Source: DATDPY01 sp964395765
GTDB taxonomy: Bacteria; Bacteroidota; Bacteroidia; Cytophagales; Cyclobacteriaceae
Direction: 5' to 3'
DNA: 9,449 bases
Assembly (NCBI GenBank): GCA_964395765.1
Contig: CAYNCU010000167.1
Span: 1 to 9,449 of the forward strand
Shown here: positions 1 to 6,044 of the stretch, piece after piece
Layout: every line of letters starts with the position of its first letter
Numbering within the stretch: position 1 is the first letter of the stretch
The notes under the pieces: model-generated
Seen by the model: only the letters and a program-made list of their open reading frames with translations
Databases searched by the model: none
What the model was told of the DNA's origin: nothing
Position numbers and translations under genes: made by a program

Positions 1-659
1 ACGATACCGTCAGTTAAACTGTCATAAGGCGGAAGGCTACCGGGAAGATCGGTTACAGGATACTGGGCATAACCTAATATATCGTTAGCCAGGTTACATA
101 CCCAGATATTCAGGTAATCCTGCGAAGGCCAGAAACTCTGGGATTTCAGCAATTTATCATCTGTATTTGAATTCCACGATGTTTTAATGCCCGTGGTTCT
201 CGTAATGCCCGTGGTAGGATAACCATTCGGATCCCTTGTAGCCAGGCGGAATTCAATTCCCGGATCGGCAGCGGCAGGTTTAAATTCATCCGGAGTATAT
301 AGGGTATCCAGGTTTAGCCTCCTGTAATCTTCGTTTATAACATCGATCTGAGATTTAACCTGGTCATCTGAAATGTTCGTGCCTTCCCCGATCGGTTCTC
401 CGTTATTGATGACATGAACGACCACCGGGATAACATAGACCGATTGCTTTCGTTGGGTTGAAAAAATGGATTCTTGTTCTATCTGAATTTTCTTCTCTGA
501 AATCCATCGGGCAAACTGAGTTTCTGTCGGCCTGGAAGGGTTAAGGCTGTCAAGGTATTGGTTATATTCTACCGTAGCGCAACGGATAATCTGGGCATGA
601 CCGACATGGCTGAAAATCAAAAAAGACGGGATCAGTATTATTAGGCGAAATTTATTCAT
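1..659 (-). CDS. Secreted M43 (pappalysin/cytophagalysin-like) zinc metalloprotease, N-terminal part
   Basis: This is the first 219 codons of a minus-strand gene that runs off the left edge. It starts at the ATG at 659; the ATG four bases upstream is out of frame and hits a stop after three codons. Residues 1-22 form a signal peptide (MNKF, hydrophobic core, then HVGHAQ), so the product is exported. Residue 27 is the Cys of an IRCATVEY segment, and residues 76-84 read VIPVVVHVI followed by an ISDDQV-IDVINEDYRR helix near 96-114. This is the typical N-terminal layout of bacterial M43 proteases. The segment ending in LPGSLPPYDSLTDGI normally lies just before the HExxHxxGxxH zinc site, which must lie outside the window, so catalytic competence cannot be judged. 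Many family members carry a C-terminal type IX secretion sorting domain; that too would be off-window. The family call is by motif recognition and fairly sure. Confidence 0.82.
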   Translation of the reverse strand, partial: MNKFRLIILIPSFLIFSHVGHAQIIRCATVEYNQYLDSLNPSRPTETQFARWISEKKIQIEQESIFSTQRKQSVYVIPVVVHVINNGEPIGEGTNISDDQVKSQIDVINEDYRRLNLDTLYTPDEFKPAAADPGIEFRLATRDPNGYPTTGITRTTGIKTSWNSNTDDKLLKSQSFWPSQDYLNIWVCNLANDILGYAQYPVTDLPGSLPPYDSLTDGI

Positions 660-729
660 TCATTTAAACCGATGACCCTGCCACAGTTTATTGATGGGAA
701 AATCTCTCTATTACTTCATTAAAACAGAC

Positions 730-759
730 CAAAGATAATATATAAACATAACTCCAAAA
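730..759 (-). promoter_or_regulatory. Predicted Bacteroidota-type promoter for the M43 protease gene
   Basis: Read on the minus strand, TTTTG (759-755) is followed after 17 nt by TATCTTTG (737-730), an exact match to the TAnnTTTG -7 consensus with a TTTG-type -33 element. Transcription would begin near 722-726, giving a leader of about 65 nt before the ATG at 659. The site lies downstream of the NifU-like gene stop at 825, so the protease has its own promoter. A 17-bp palindrome abuts the -33 side. Confidence 0.55.
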
Positions 760-762
760 TGA

Positions 763-779
763 ATTGAATATTATTCAAT
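763..779. repeat. 17-bp perfect palindrome next to the protease promoter
   Basis: ATTGAATA (763-770), one central T, then TATTCAAT (772-779) is a perfect inverted repeat with 8-bp arms. It begins three bases upstream of the -33 element of the predicted protease promoter. The position suits an activator or repressor operator. All but two of its pairs are A-T and the loop is too short, so it makes a poor transcription terminator for the NifU-like gene upstream. Confidence 0.45.
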
Positions 780-824
780 CATTTACGACAAATGAACACT
801 TCGAAGGTTTAACGCTGGTACAAT

Positions 825-1088
825 TCAGGATAATTGTTCTTCACTTAGTCCGACGGCCTCCACAGCAGTGATTTCAGGGACTGCTCTTTTTATCGCTTCC
901 TCGATCCCTGCCTTCATTGTCATTCCTAACATTGGGCATGAACCGCAGGCTCCTGAAAGTTCAAGCCGGGCAATATTATCGCCACTGATTTCAAGAATCT
1001 TTACCCTGCCGCCATCGGCTTCAAGATAGGGCCTGATCGTATCCAGGGCCTCATCCACTCTTTTATATAAATCGGGCATCGGTTTCAT
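825..1088 (-). CDS. NifU C-terminal-domain (Nfu-like) Fe-S cluster protein
   Basis: An 87-residue protein consisting only of the NifU C-terminal domain. Residues 12-29 carry the conserved VDEALDTIRPYLEADGGRV segment. Residues 48-51 are the CGSC (CxxC) motif, followed by PMLGMTMKAGIEE; in known Nfu proteins a homodimer uses these cysteines to bridge a [4Fe-4S] cluster and deliver it to apo-proteins in the cytoplasm. Length and motif order match stand-alone Nfu proteins. The start is the ATG at 1088; an in-frame ATG three codons in (MPDLYK) is an alternative. The gene lies 11 nt downstream of mrp on the same strand, so the two are almost certainly co-transcribed, and both act in Fe-S cluster trafficking. 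No strong terminator is visible after the stop. Confidence 0.9.
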   Translation of the reverse strand: MKPMPDLYKRVDEALDTIRPYLEADGGRVKILEISGDNIARLELSGACGSCPMLGMTMKAGIEEAIKRAVPEITAVEAVGLSEEQLS

Positions 1089-1099
1089 TGAATTCCCGG

Positions 1100-2194
1100 T
1101 TAATTCGTTTTGATTTCCACAATTTTTGTCTGTTCGAGAGAAGCATTCCTGATGGCCACCTGTCTTGCGAGTTCTTCCGCCAGTTTTTTGAAAGCTTCGG
1201 CAGATACATCATTATTCATTACAGCAGGGTATCCGTTATCACCGCTTTCCCTTATTCCCTGTACCAGGGGAATATCACCTAAAAACGGCACTTTGTATTT
1301 TGCCGCCAGGTCCTTACCGCCATCTTTTCCGAAAATGTAGTATTTATGGTCGGGCAGTTCAAGCGGGACAAAATAGGACATGTTTTCAACCACGCCAAGT
1401 ATAGGTACATTGATTTGCGGCTGACGGAACATCTGGAGTCCCTTCACGGCATCCGATAATGCAACTTTTTGCGGAGTGGTTACCAAAACTGCACCGGTTA
1501 CCGGAATGGTTTGAACAAGTGTCAGGTGAATATCGCTGGTTCCCGGAGGCAGATCGATCAGCATATAATCCAGCTCGCCCCAGTCGGCATCACTGATAAA
1601 CTGTTTTAAGGCAGAACTGGCCATAGGACCTCTCCATACAACCGCATCCTCCGGATCGGTTAAAAAACCTATCGAAACCAGTTTTACACCGTATTGTTCA
1701 ATAGGCACGATCATCGCCTTATTGTTCTTTTCCACAATGACCGGCTGTTCATGTTCGCAGTTGAACATGGTAGGAATAGAGGGTCCGAAAATATCAGCAT
1801 CAATAATCCCGACGGACGCACCTGTTTTGGCAAGTGCTACCGCCAGGTTTGCGGTTACCGTTGATTTCCCGACACCGCCTTTTCCGGAAGCAACTGCAAT
1901 AATATTTTTTATATTCGGCAAAAGGGGATGTTCTTCCCTCGATGTGGTGACAACACTGGTCATTTTGATTTCCGCGTTAATGGCGGCGCCAAATTCATTT
2001 TCAAGCACCTCCATACATTCGTTGTGAATTATTTCCTTCAAGGGGCAGGCCGGCGTGGTCAGGACAACTGAAAACTTTACTTTATTCCCTTCGATTTCAA
2101 GGTCCTTCACCATGCCCAGTGTCACAATGTCTTTCCTGAAATCAGGATCGATAACCCTGGAAAGCGCCGATAATACTTCTTCCTTACTGATCAC
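1100..2194 (-). CDS. mrp: Mrp/NBP35-family Fe-S cluster carrier ATPase
   Basis: A 364-residue cytoplasmic P-loop ATPase of the Mrp/ApbC family, which binds and transfers Fe-S clusters to target proteins. Residues 1-80 are a MIP18/DUF59 domain with the TTPACP motif (Cys50) and a second cysteine at 60. The deviant Walker A, SGKGGVGKST, is at 103-112. The IIDADIFGPSIP segment is at 130-141 and the switch II motif, IDLPPGTSD, at 213-221. After VVENMSYF (268-275) most Mrp proteins have a CxxC cluster ligand pair; here the stretch is VPLELPDHKYYIFG with no cysteine, as I recall for Bacteroidota homologues. The start codon is GTG at 2194; no in-frame ATG lies close upstream and an AAAGGA sequence sits 8 nt before it. 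The gene heads an operon with the Nfu-like gene and diverges from dnaG. Confidence 0.93.
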   Translation of the reverse strand: MISKEEVLSALSRVIDPDFRKDIVTLGMVKDLEIEGNKVKFSVVLTTPACPLKEIIHNECMEVLENEFGAAINAEIKMTSVVTTSREEHPLLPNIKNIIAVASGKGGVGKSTVTANLAVALAKTGASVGIIDADIFGPSIPTMFNCEHEQPVIVEKNNKAMIVPIEQYGVKLVSIGFLTDPEDAVVWRGPMASSALKQFISDADWGELDYMLIDLPPGTSDIHLTLVQTIPVTGAVLVTTPQKVALSDAVKGLQMFRQPQINVPILGVVENMSYFVPLELPDHKYYIFGKDGGKDLAAKYKVPFLGDIPLVQGIRESGDNGYPAVMNNDVSAEAFKKLAEELARQVAIRNASLEQTKIVEIKTN

Positions 2195-2223
2195 GTGGAT
2201 AATCCTTTTTACGCTGGTAAAGG

Positions 2224-2250
2224 TACTTAAATTTAATCTAAATTAAAGTA
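2224..2250. repeat. 27-bp near-perfect palindrome in the mrp-dnaG divergent spacer
   Basis: Arms TACTTAAATTTA (2224-2235) and TAAATTAAAGTA (2239-2250) are reverse complements except at one position, with a 3-bp centre (ATC). It lies 30 bp upstream of the mrp GTG start. On the minus strand it contains TAATTTAG (2245-2238) and TAAATTTA (2235-2228), each one base off the TAnnTTTG -7 consensus. It therefore probably covers the mrp promoter and could be an operator controlling mrp and the Nfu-like gene. No convincing -33 element could be assigned for mrp. Confidence 0.4.
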
Positions 2251-2291
2251 AGATGGAGTATAAGAACGGCTGAAACCGGCGAAAAAGGCTA

Positions 2292-2322
2292 TTTTGATTC
2301 TGTTGCAGGAAGCTTAAATTTG
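2292..2322 (+). promoter_or_regulatory. Predicted promoter of dnaG
   Basis: TTTTG (2292-2296), an 18-nt spacer, then TAAATTTG (2315-2322) match the Bacteroidota -33 and -7 elements exactly. Transcription should start around 2327-2330. That leaves a leader of roughly 20 nt before the ATG at 2347 and rules out the TTG at 2320, which lies inside the -7 element, as the dnaG start codon. Confidence 0.62.
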
Positions 2323-2346
2323 TTAAAGGCTTATCCCGGTAACAAA

Positions 2347-4260
2347 ATGATCAGTCAGAAGTCAATCGAAGAAATTAAATCACATATCGATATTGTAGAT
2401 GTGATAGGCGATTTTGTTACGCTTAAAAAGTCCGGAACTAATTACAAGTCGCTCAGTCCTTTTACCAATGAGAAAACCCCTTCCTTCTTCGTTTCCCCTT
2501 CCAAAGAGATATACAAATGTTTCAGTTCGGGAAAAGGCGGGGATGCCATCAATTTCATCATGGAAATTGAAGGAATCAGTTACGTGGAAGCGCTCCGTTA
2601 CCTGGCCAAAAAATACGGGATTACCCTGGAAGAGGATAATTCCCTTCCTGAGGATCTTCAGGAACAAAGCGAAAGGGAAAGTATATTCATCATCAACAAT
2701 TTCGCAAGGGAATTTTTTGTTGATGCCCTTTTTAATAACCAGGAAGGCCAGTCTGTAGGCATGTCCTATTTCATGGAAAGGGGTTTCAGTGAGCCGGTGA
2801 TCAGGAAATTCGAACTGGGATACAGCCTGAAACAATGGGACGGATTTTATAAAACCGCATTAAAGGCGGGGTTCACCGAAGATATTCTTGAGAAAGCAGG
2901 ATTGATCATTAAAAATAAGGACAAGGTTTACGACCGCTTCCGGGGAAGAGTGGTCTTCCCTATTCATAATATAGCTGGAAAAACAATTGCCTTCGGGGCA
3001 CGGATCCTTATTCAGGACAAAAACCAGCCGAAATATATCAACTCTCCTGAAACGCCGGTTTATCATAAAAGCCTCATCCTGTATGGTATTCACCAGGCCC
3101 GTCAGGCCATCCGGCTGGAAGATAACTGTTACCTGGTGGAGGGATATACGGATGTGATCTCCCTGCATCTCTCGGGAGTAGAAAATGTGGTAGGTTCTTC
3201 CGGCACATCACTTACTTCAGAACAGATAGCACTGATTAAAAGGTATACCCGGAATATCACGGTTTTGTTCGACGGGGATACGGCAGGGATCAAAGCTTCT
3301 CTTCGCGGAATCGACATGATTCTGGAGGCCGGAATGAATGTAAGGGCACTGGTTTTCCCGGACAATGAAGATCCGGATAGTTACGCCAGAAAACTCGGGG
3401 CGAGGGATTTTAAAAATTTCCTGCACGATAACAGCAGGGATTTTATAACCTTCAAAACCAATCTTTATGCCGGAGACGCCGCCAGGGACCCGATAAAGAA
3501 GGCAGAATCCATCCGTGAAATAATCTCAAGTATTGCCAAAGTTCCGGATCAGGTGAAACGTGCCGTCTATATCCGTGAAACTTCCGGTCTGATCGATATG
3601 GATGAAGCGATATTGATTGGTGAATTAAACAATATCCTGCTCAATGAAAGGAAGAAGCCTGGCCGCAATACCGAAAGCCGACAGGAATCAATAAAGGTAA
3701 CGCCCCGAAAAAAATCCGATTCCATGGGCGGCACCGAAAATATTACTGAAAGTCTCATGATGCAGGAACGGGAAAGTATCCGATTGCTTATCAGTTACGG
3801 ATTGAACAAATTCGAAGAAGAGCATAATCTTTATGAATTCATGCTGAAAGAACTGGCTGATGTTGAATTCCGGACACCTGTCTATAAAAAGATACTCGGT
3901 ATCTTTAAGGATAATCTTGCCAAAGGTCATGTGATCGACTCCGAATACCTGATTAAAAACGGAACGGAAGACATCAGGAAAGAAGTTATCGATCTTATTG
4001 AAATGCGATATGATATTAGCGAAAACTGGTCTAAAAGAAATATCTATGTTCCGGAAGAAAAAGATTTGCTTGAAAAATCAGTGCTTGAAAATATTATCCG
4101 TTTGAAACATCGTGTTATTCTTAAACTCATTGAAGAGAACAATAAGGAAATAAAACAATCCATTGAAGATAAAAAAACCGATCAGCTTTTAAAGATTACC
4201 GATGAACTTAATAAGATCAAAGCCGAACTTGCCAAAAAATTAGGATTAACGGTGATTTAA
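2347..4260 (+). CDS. dnaG: DNA primase DnaG with degenerate zinc-ribbon
   Basis: A 637-residue replicative primase that synthesises RNA primers at the fork and contacts the DnaB helicase. The ATG at 2347 is chosen over the in-frame TTG at 2320 because the latter lies inside the promoter; MISQKSIEEIKSHIDIVDVI is also the usual DnaG N-terminus. Residues about 30-95 are the CHC2-type domain, but three of four zinc ligands are changed: Ser37 for Cys and Thr40 for His in SPFTNEKTPSF, and Ser61 for Cys in YKCFSSG, with only Cys58 kept. Residues about 115-250 are the primase core with RGRVVFPI at 199-206. The TOPRIM domain follows, with LVEGYTDV at 263-270 (Glu265) and LFDGDTAG at 307-314 (Asp309, Asp311). 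A charged linker near 433-470 precedes a helical C-terminal helicase-interaction domain to 637. The catalytic part looks intact. Confidence 0.96.
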   Translation: MISQKSIEEIKSHIDIVDVIGDFVTLKKSGTNYKSLSPFTNEKTPSFFVSPSKEIYKCFSSGKGGDAINFIMEIEGISYVEALRYLAKKYGITLEEDNSLPEDLQEQSERESIFIINNFAREFFVDALFNNQEGQSVGMSYFMERGFSEPVIRKFELGYSLKQWDGFYKTALKAGFTEDILEKAGLIIKNKDKVYDRFRGRVVFPIHNIAGKTIAFGARILIQDKNQPKYINSPETPVYHKSLILYGIHQARQAIRLEDNCYLVEGYTDVISLHLSGVENVVGSSGTSLTSEQIALIKRYTRNITVLFDGDTAGIKASLRGIDMILEAGMNVRALVFPDNEDPDSYARKLGARDFKNFLHDNSRDFITFKTNLYAGDAARDPIKKAESIREIISSIAKVPDQVKRAVYIRETSGLIDMDEAILIGELNNILLNERKKPGRNTESRQESIKVTPRKKSDSMGGTENITESLMMQERESIRLLISYGLNKFEEEHNLYEFMLKELADVEFRTPVYKKILGIFKDNLAKGHVIDSEYLIKNGTEDIRKEVIDLIEMRYDISENWSKRNIYVPEEKDLLEKSVLENIIRLKHRVILKLIEENNKEIKQSIEDKKTDQLLKITDELNKIKAELAKKLGLTVI

Positions 4261-4317
4261 CATCCTTCAATTTTCATTAAAATAAACCGGAGATCTAAAA
4301 CGGTAAATTATGTTCAT

Positions 4318-4369
4318 AAAAAAAGGCCTGGGGAGATAGAAGGGGATTCTATCTACACCCAAGCCCTTT
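4318..4369 (-). terminator. Intrinsic terminator of the small RNA unit
   Basis: A two-tier hairpin of at least 16 pairs (outer 8, inner 8, UCCCC loop) ends in a seven-T run on the minus strand at 4324-4318. It would also stop read-through from the NTF2-like gene upstream. On the plus strand the same hairpin has two mismatches and is followed only by CCCTTTGTTC, so it is a weaker terminator for dnaG. Confidence 0.7.
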
Positions 4370-4385
4370 GTTCAACCAGCTATGT
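4318..4385 (-). ncRNA. Candidate small RNA, about 65-70 nt, convergent with dnaG
   Basis: A self-contained transcription unit on the minus strand: an excellent promoter (4421-4391), a body with no ATG, and a strong hairpin followed by seven U's (4324-4318). From a start near 4383-4385 the RNA would have a short single-stranded 5' end (AUAGCUGGUUGAAC). Then comes an outer stem (GGCUUGGG at 4365-4358 with CCCAGGCC at 4332-4325, extendable by four pairs), a small UGU/C internal loop, an 8-bp inner stem (AGAUAGAA with UUCUAUCU) and a UCCCC loop at 4346-4342. Two pairs (4362-4328 and 4366-4324) are U-G or G-U on this strand but C-A mismatches on the plus strand, which favours a minus-strand RNA. 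I do not recognise the family; it is too short for 6S RNA and lacks the SRP or tmRNA signatures. Confidence 0.62.
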
Positions 4386-4390
4386 AAATT

Positions 4391-4421
4391 CAAAGTTAGC
4401 ACATATTTTAAAATTTCAAAA
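4391..4421 (-). promoter_or_regulatory. Predicted promoter of the small RNA
   Basis: On the minus strand TTTTG (4421-4417), an 18-nt spacer, then TAACTTTG (4398-4391) fit the Bacteroidota consensus exactly, with the same spacing as the dnaG promoter. It lies about 115 nt downstream of the NTF2-like gene stop and no start codon follows before the terminator, so it appears to serve only the RNA. Confidence 0.62.
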
Positions 4422-4471
4422 TATAAAATAATCTTTTTACGCAGTTATAACATTTTTTAACAAATCGGAAG

Positions 4472-4485
4472 TTTACGGGCGTAAA
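4472..4485. repeat. Short inverted repeat in the dnaG/NTF2-like spacer
   Basis: TTTACG (4472-4477), GG, CGTAAA (4480-4485) form 6-bp arms. The site lies downstream of the NTF2-like gene stop and upstream of the small RNA promoter. No T-run follows on either strand, so it is not a convincing terminator. It may be an operator or chance. The rest of 4261-4534 outside the small RNA unit shows nothing further that I can name. Confidence 0.25.
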
Positions 4486-4534
4486 TTAAACATGTAAAAT
4501 ATATTTAACTTACTGAAAATCAATTGGAAATGTT

Positions 4535-4990
4535 TTATTTTTTATTATTTGCCATTTTGGGAATACTTTGCCACAAAATGTTGATGATTTTCCATTGATC
4601 ACCTGTTTTTGCAAGTTGCAAATACTCGATTCCCCAGTACACTGTTATCTTCGCAACCGCTGTTTTATCCTGTACATCCAGCACATCTACTTTTTTTGCT
4701 GCATCAGCCGGGAGCCATTCGCTTTTATTCCAATCCTTGGCAAGCTGGATCATTTGTGCATACGTCATAGATCTTAAATCACTGTAGGCGCTGTCAAGGC
4801 CTTTCCAGTAGTAGCCCCGGCGGATAACATCTTCTGAAACACTTCTTTCGATCATGAAAGGTTCTGAATGATAAAAAGCATCAATATAATTCATGGCAGC
4901 ATTATATACCCCAGTACGATCGGCAGATTGGGCCATTCCTGAAATATATCCTGTAAACAGCAATCCGATTACAAAAAAGAATTTTTTCAT
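4535..4990 (-). CDS. Secreted NTF2-like / putative lumazine-binding family protein
   Basis: A 151-residue protein with an N-terminal signal peptide (MKKFFFVIGLLFTGYISGMAQS, cleavage near residue 20), so it is likely periplasmic; no lipobox cysteine is present. The mature part fits the cystatin-like NTF2 fold family annotated as putative lumazine-binding. It has an opening helix (NAAMNYIDAFYHSE, 30-43), then SVSEDVIRRGYYW (50-62), a strand pair around VDVLDVQDKTAVAKITVYWG (101-120), and the closing LAKTGDQWKIINILWQ (126-141). The family has no well-established enzymatic role, and ligand binding is not demonstrable here. It starts at the ATG at 4990, 51 nt after the SAM adenosyltransferase gene on the same strand, with no clear promoter between, so co-transcription is likely. 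Confidence 0.8.
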   Translation of the reverse strand: MKKFFFVIGLLFTGYISGMAQSADRTGVYNAAMNYIDAFYHSEPFMIERSVSEDVIRRGYYWKGLDSAYSDLRSMTYAQMIQLAKDWNKSEWLPADAAKKVDVLDVQDKTAVAKITVYWGIEYLQLAKTGDQWKIINILWQSIPKMANNKK

Positions 4991-5041
4991 ATTTGCAGGC
5001 GTTTATTTGTCAACGTTAAATAAATGAATATATGATATGAT

Positions 5042-5887
5042 TTACTTTTCCTTTTTAATTACGATCGTCAATTTCGCATTCGGGTCAAATCTAAAATCTT
5101 TTTTCACCGGCGCCTTATTCCTGGCTATTCCTACCCTCTGTTCCGAATCGATGTAAATTAACAGTGCACCGGGTTTAACATCGGAAAATGTTTTAACATA
5201 TTTGATTTTCTCATCCATCAAAATTTTTCTCCCGGTATTCAGAATCACATGATACGATTTCCCATGCAACCAGTTGCGATCATTCAATAGCGTTGCTTTT
5301 ATGTTGGTGGATAAATTACCAAAGGGTTTTTCAACATAGGTGATAGCACCTGTTATTTGATTAACCTCAGCCCGGGGTTCCGGTAATTCAAATCGTAGCA
5401 ACGGTTCTTTTCTGAGGAGGCCCAGGTCACGGAAGTTGATTTTCCCGGCCGCCAGCCTGGCTGCGTTATAGACAAAAACATCACGACCATCAAAGGTAGA
5501 GGACTTGGTTATTCCGGGCAGACTGTTCATGCCGGCGATAATATCCCTGATTTCCCTTATTCCGACTTCATCCCGGACTACCGTTAATAGTCCGTTATCC
5601 GGGCAAATGATATAACGATTATTTTTTGTATGAATTCCAACAGGTTTCCGATGGGATCCTACCCCGGGATCTACGACTGCCGAAAATACTGTTCCTTCCG
5701 GCCAGTACTTAATCGTATCCGCGAGCAGGTAAGCAGCTTCGATAATATTATAAGGTTCTATGTCATGCGTGATATCATAAATTTTCATTTGCGGATCAAT
5801 CGTGCATGCCACGCCTTTCATAATCCCGGTAAACCGGTTATTGGTTCCGAAATCGCTGAGCAGGCATAGTATATTTACTGGCTTCAT
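5042..5887 (-). CDS. SAM hydroxide adenosyltransferase (DUF62) family protein with variant catalytic triad
   Basis: A 281-residue cytoplasmic protein of the DUF62 family, relatives of fluorinase and chlorinase that cleave S-adenosylmethionine with water to adenosine and methionine. Family landmarks in order: LLSDFG (9-14), ITHDIEPYNI (39-48), VVDPGVGSHR (71-80), CPDNGLL (95-101), TFDGRDVF (131-138), and a C-terminal beta-barrel domain from about 175 with PFGNLSTNI (188-196). The Asp and Arg of the hydrolase Asp-Arg-His triad are present as Asp73 and Arg80 with the expected spacing. The His that usually sits in TFHGRD is Asp133 here (GAT codon), so the reaction may be altered. The ATG at 5887 gives the normal family length. 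It leads a probable two-gene operon with the NTF2-like gene and diverges from the SDR gene. Confidence 0.9.
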   Translation of the reverse strand: MKPVNILCLLSDFGTNNRFTGIMKGVACTIDPQMKIYDITHDIEPYNIIEAAYLLADTIKYWPEGTVFSAVVDPGVGSHRKPVGIHTKNNRYIICPDNGLLTVVRDEVGIREIRDIIAGMNSLPGITKSSTFDGRDVFVYNAARLAAGKINFRDLGLLRKEPLLRFELPEPRAEVNQITGAITYVEKPFGNLSTNIKATLLNDRNWLHGKSYHVILNTGRKILMDEKIKYVKTFSDVKPGALLIYIDSEQRVGIARNKAPVKKDFRFDPNAKLTIVIKKEK

Positions 5888-5925
5888 TTTTCCGGGCTTT
5901 TCAGGATATTGTGGAAAATAATGGC

Positions 5926-5937
5926 TTGCAATTGCAA
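5926..5937. repeat. 12-bp palindrome upstream of the SAM adenosyltransferase gene
   Basis: TTGCAATTGCAA is a perfect palindrome lying 39 bp upstream of the ATG at 5887, followed by another self-complementary AT-rich stretch (TTAATTAA, 5939-5946). It falls where a promoter or operator of the minus-strand gene would be. I found no clean TAnnTTTG element in this spacer on either strand. Confidence 0.25.
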
Positions 5938-6044
5938 TTTAATTAATTGATTGTTGAACGGGTCAATTTTAACCTTATTAGTTTATATCATGAACCGTAC
6001 TGAATACCTTAGTGTTTAAAAAGAACTCAAAGTATTATTTCTTA

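Noticed and set aside
1722..2027. 101-codon open frame antisense to mrp
   Set aside because: It is a shadow of the conserved Mrp P-loop region; low-complexity Ser/Thr/Phe composition and no start context.
2320..2346. N-terminal extension of DnaG from the TTG at 2320
   Set aside because: The codon lies within the predicted -7 promoter element and the extra residues (MLKAYPGNK) do not match known DnaG N-termini.
2380..2835. 151-codon open frame antisense to dnaG
   Set aside because: It lies fully inside a clear dnaG coding frame; the translation shows no recognisable motif and there is no promoter-like sequence ahead of it.
4318..4385. 6S RNA, SRP RNA or a riboswitch for the structured spacer element
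   Set aside because: The element is too short for 6S, lacks the SRP GGAA loop region, and no gene lies downstream on the same strand for a riboswitch to control.
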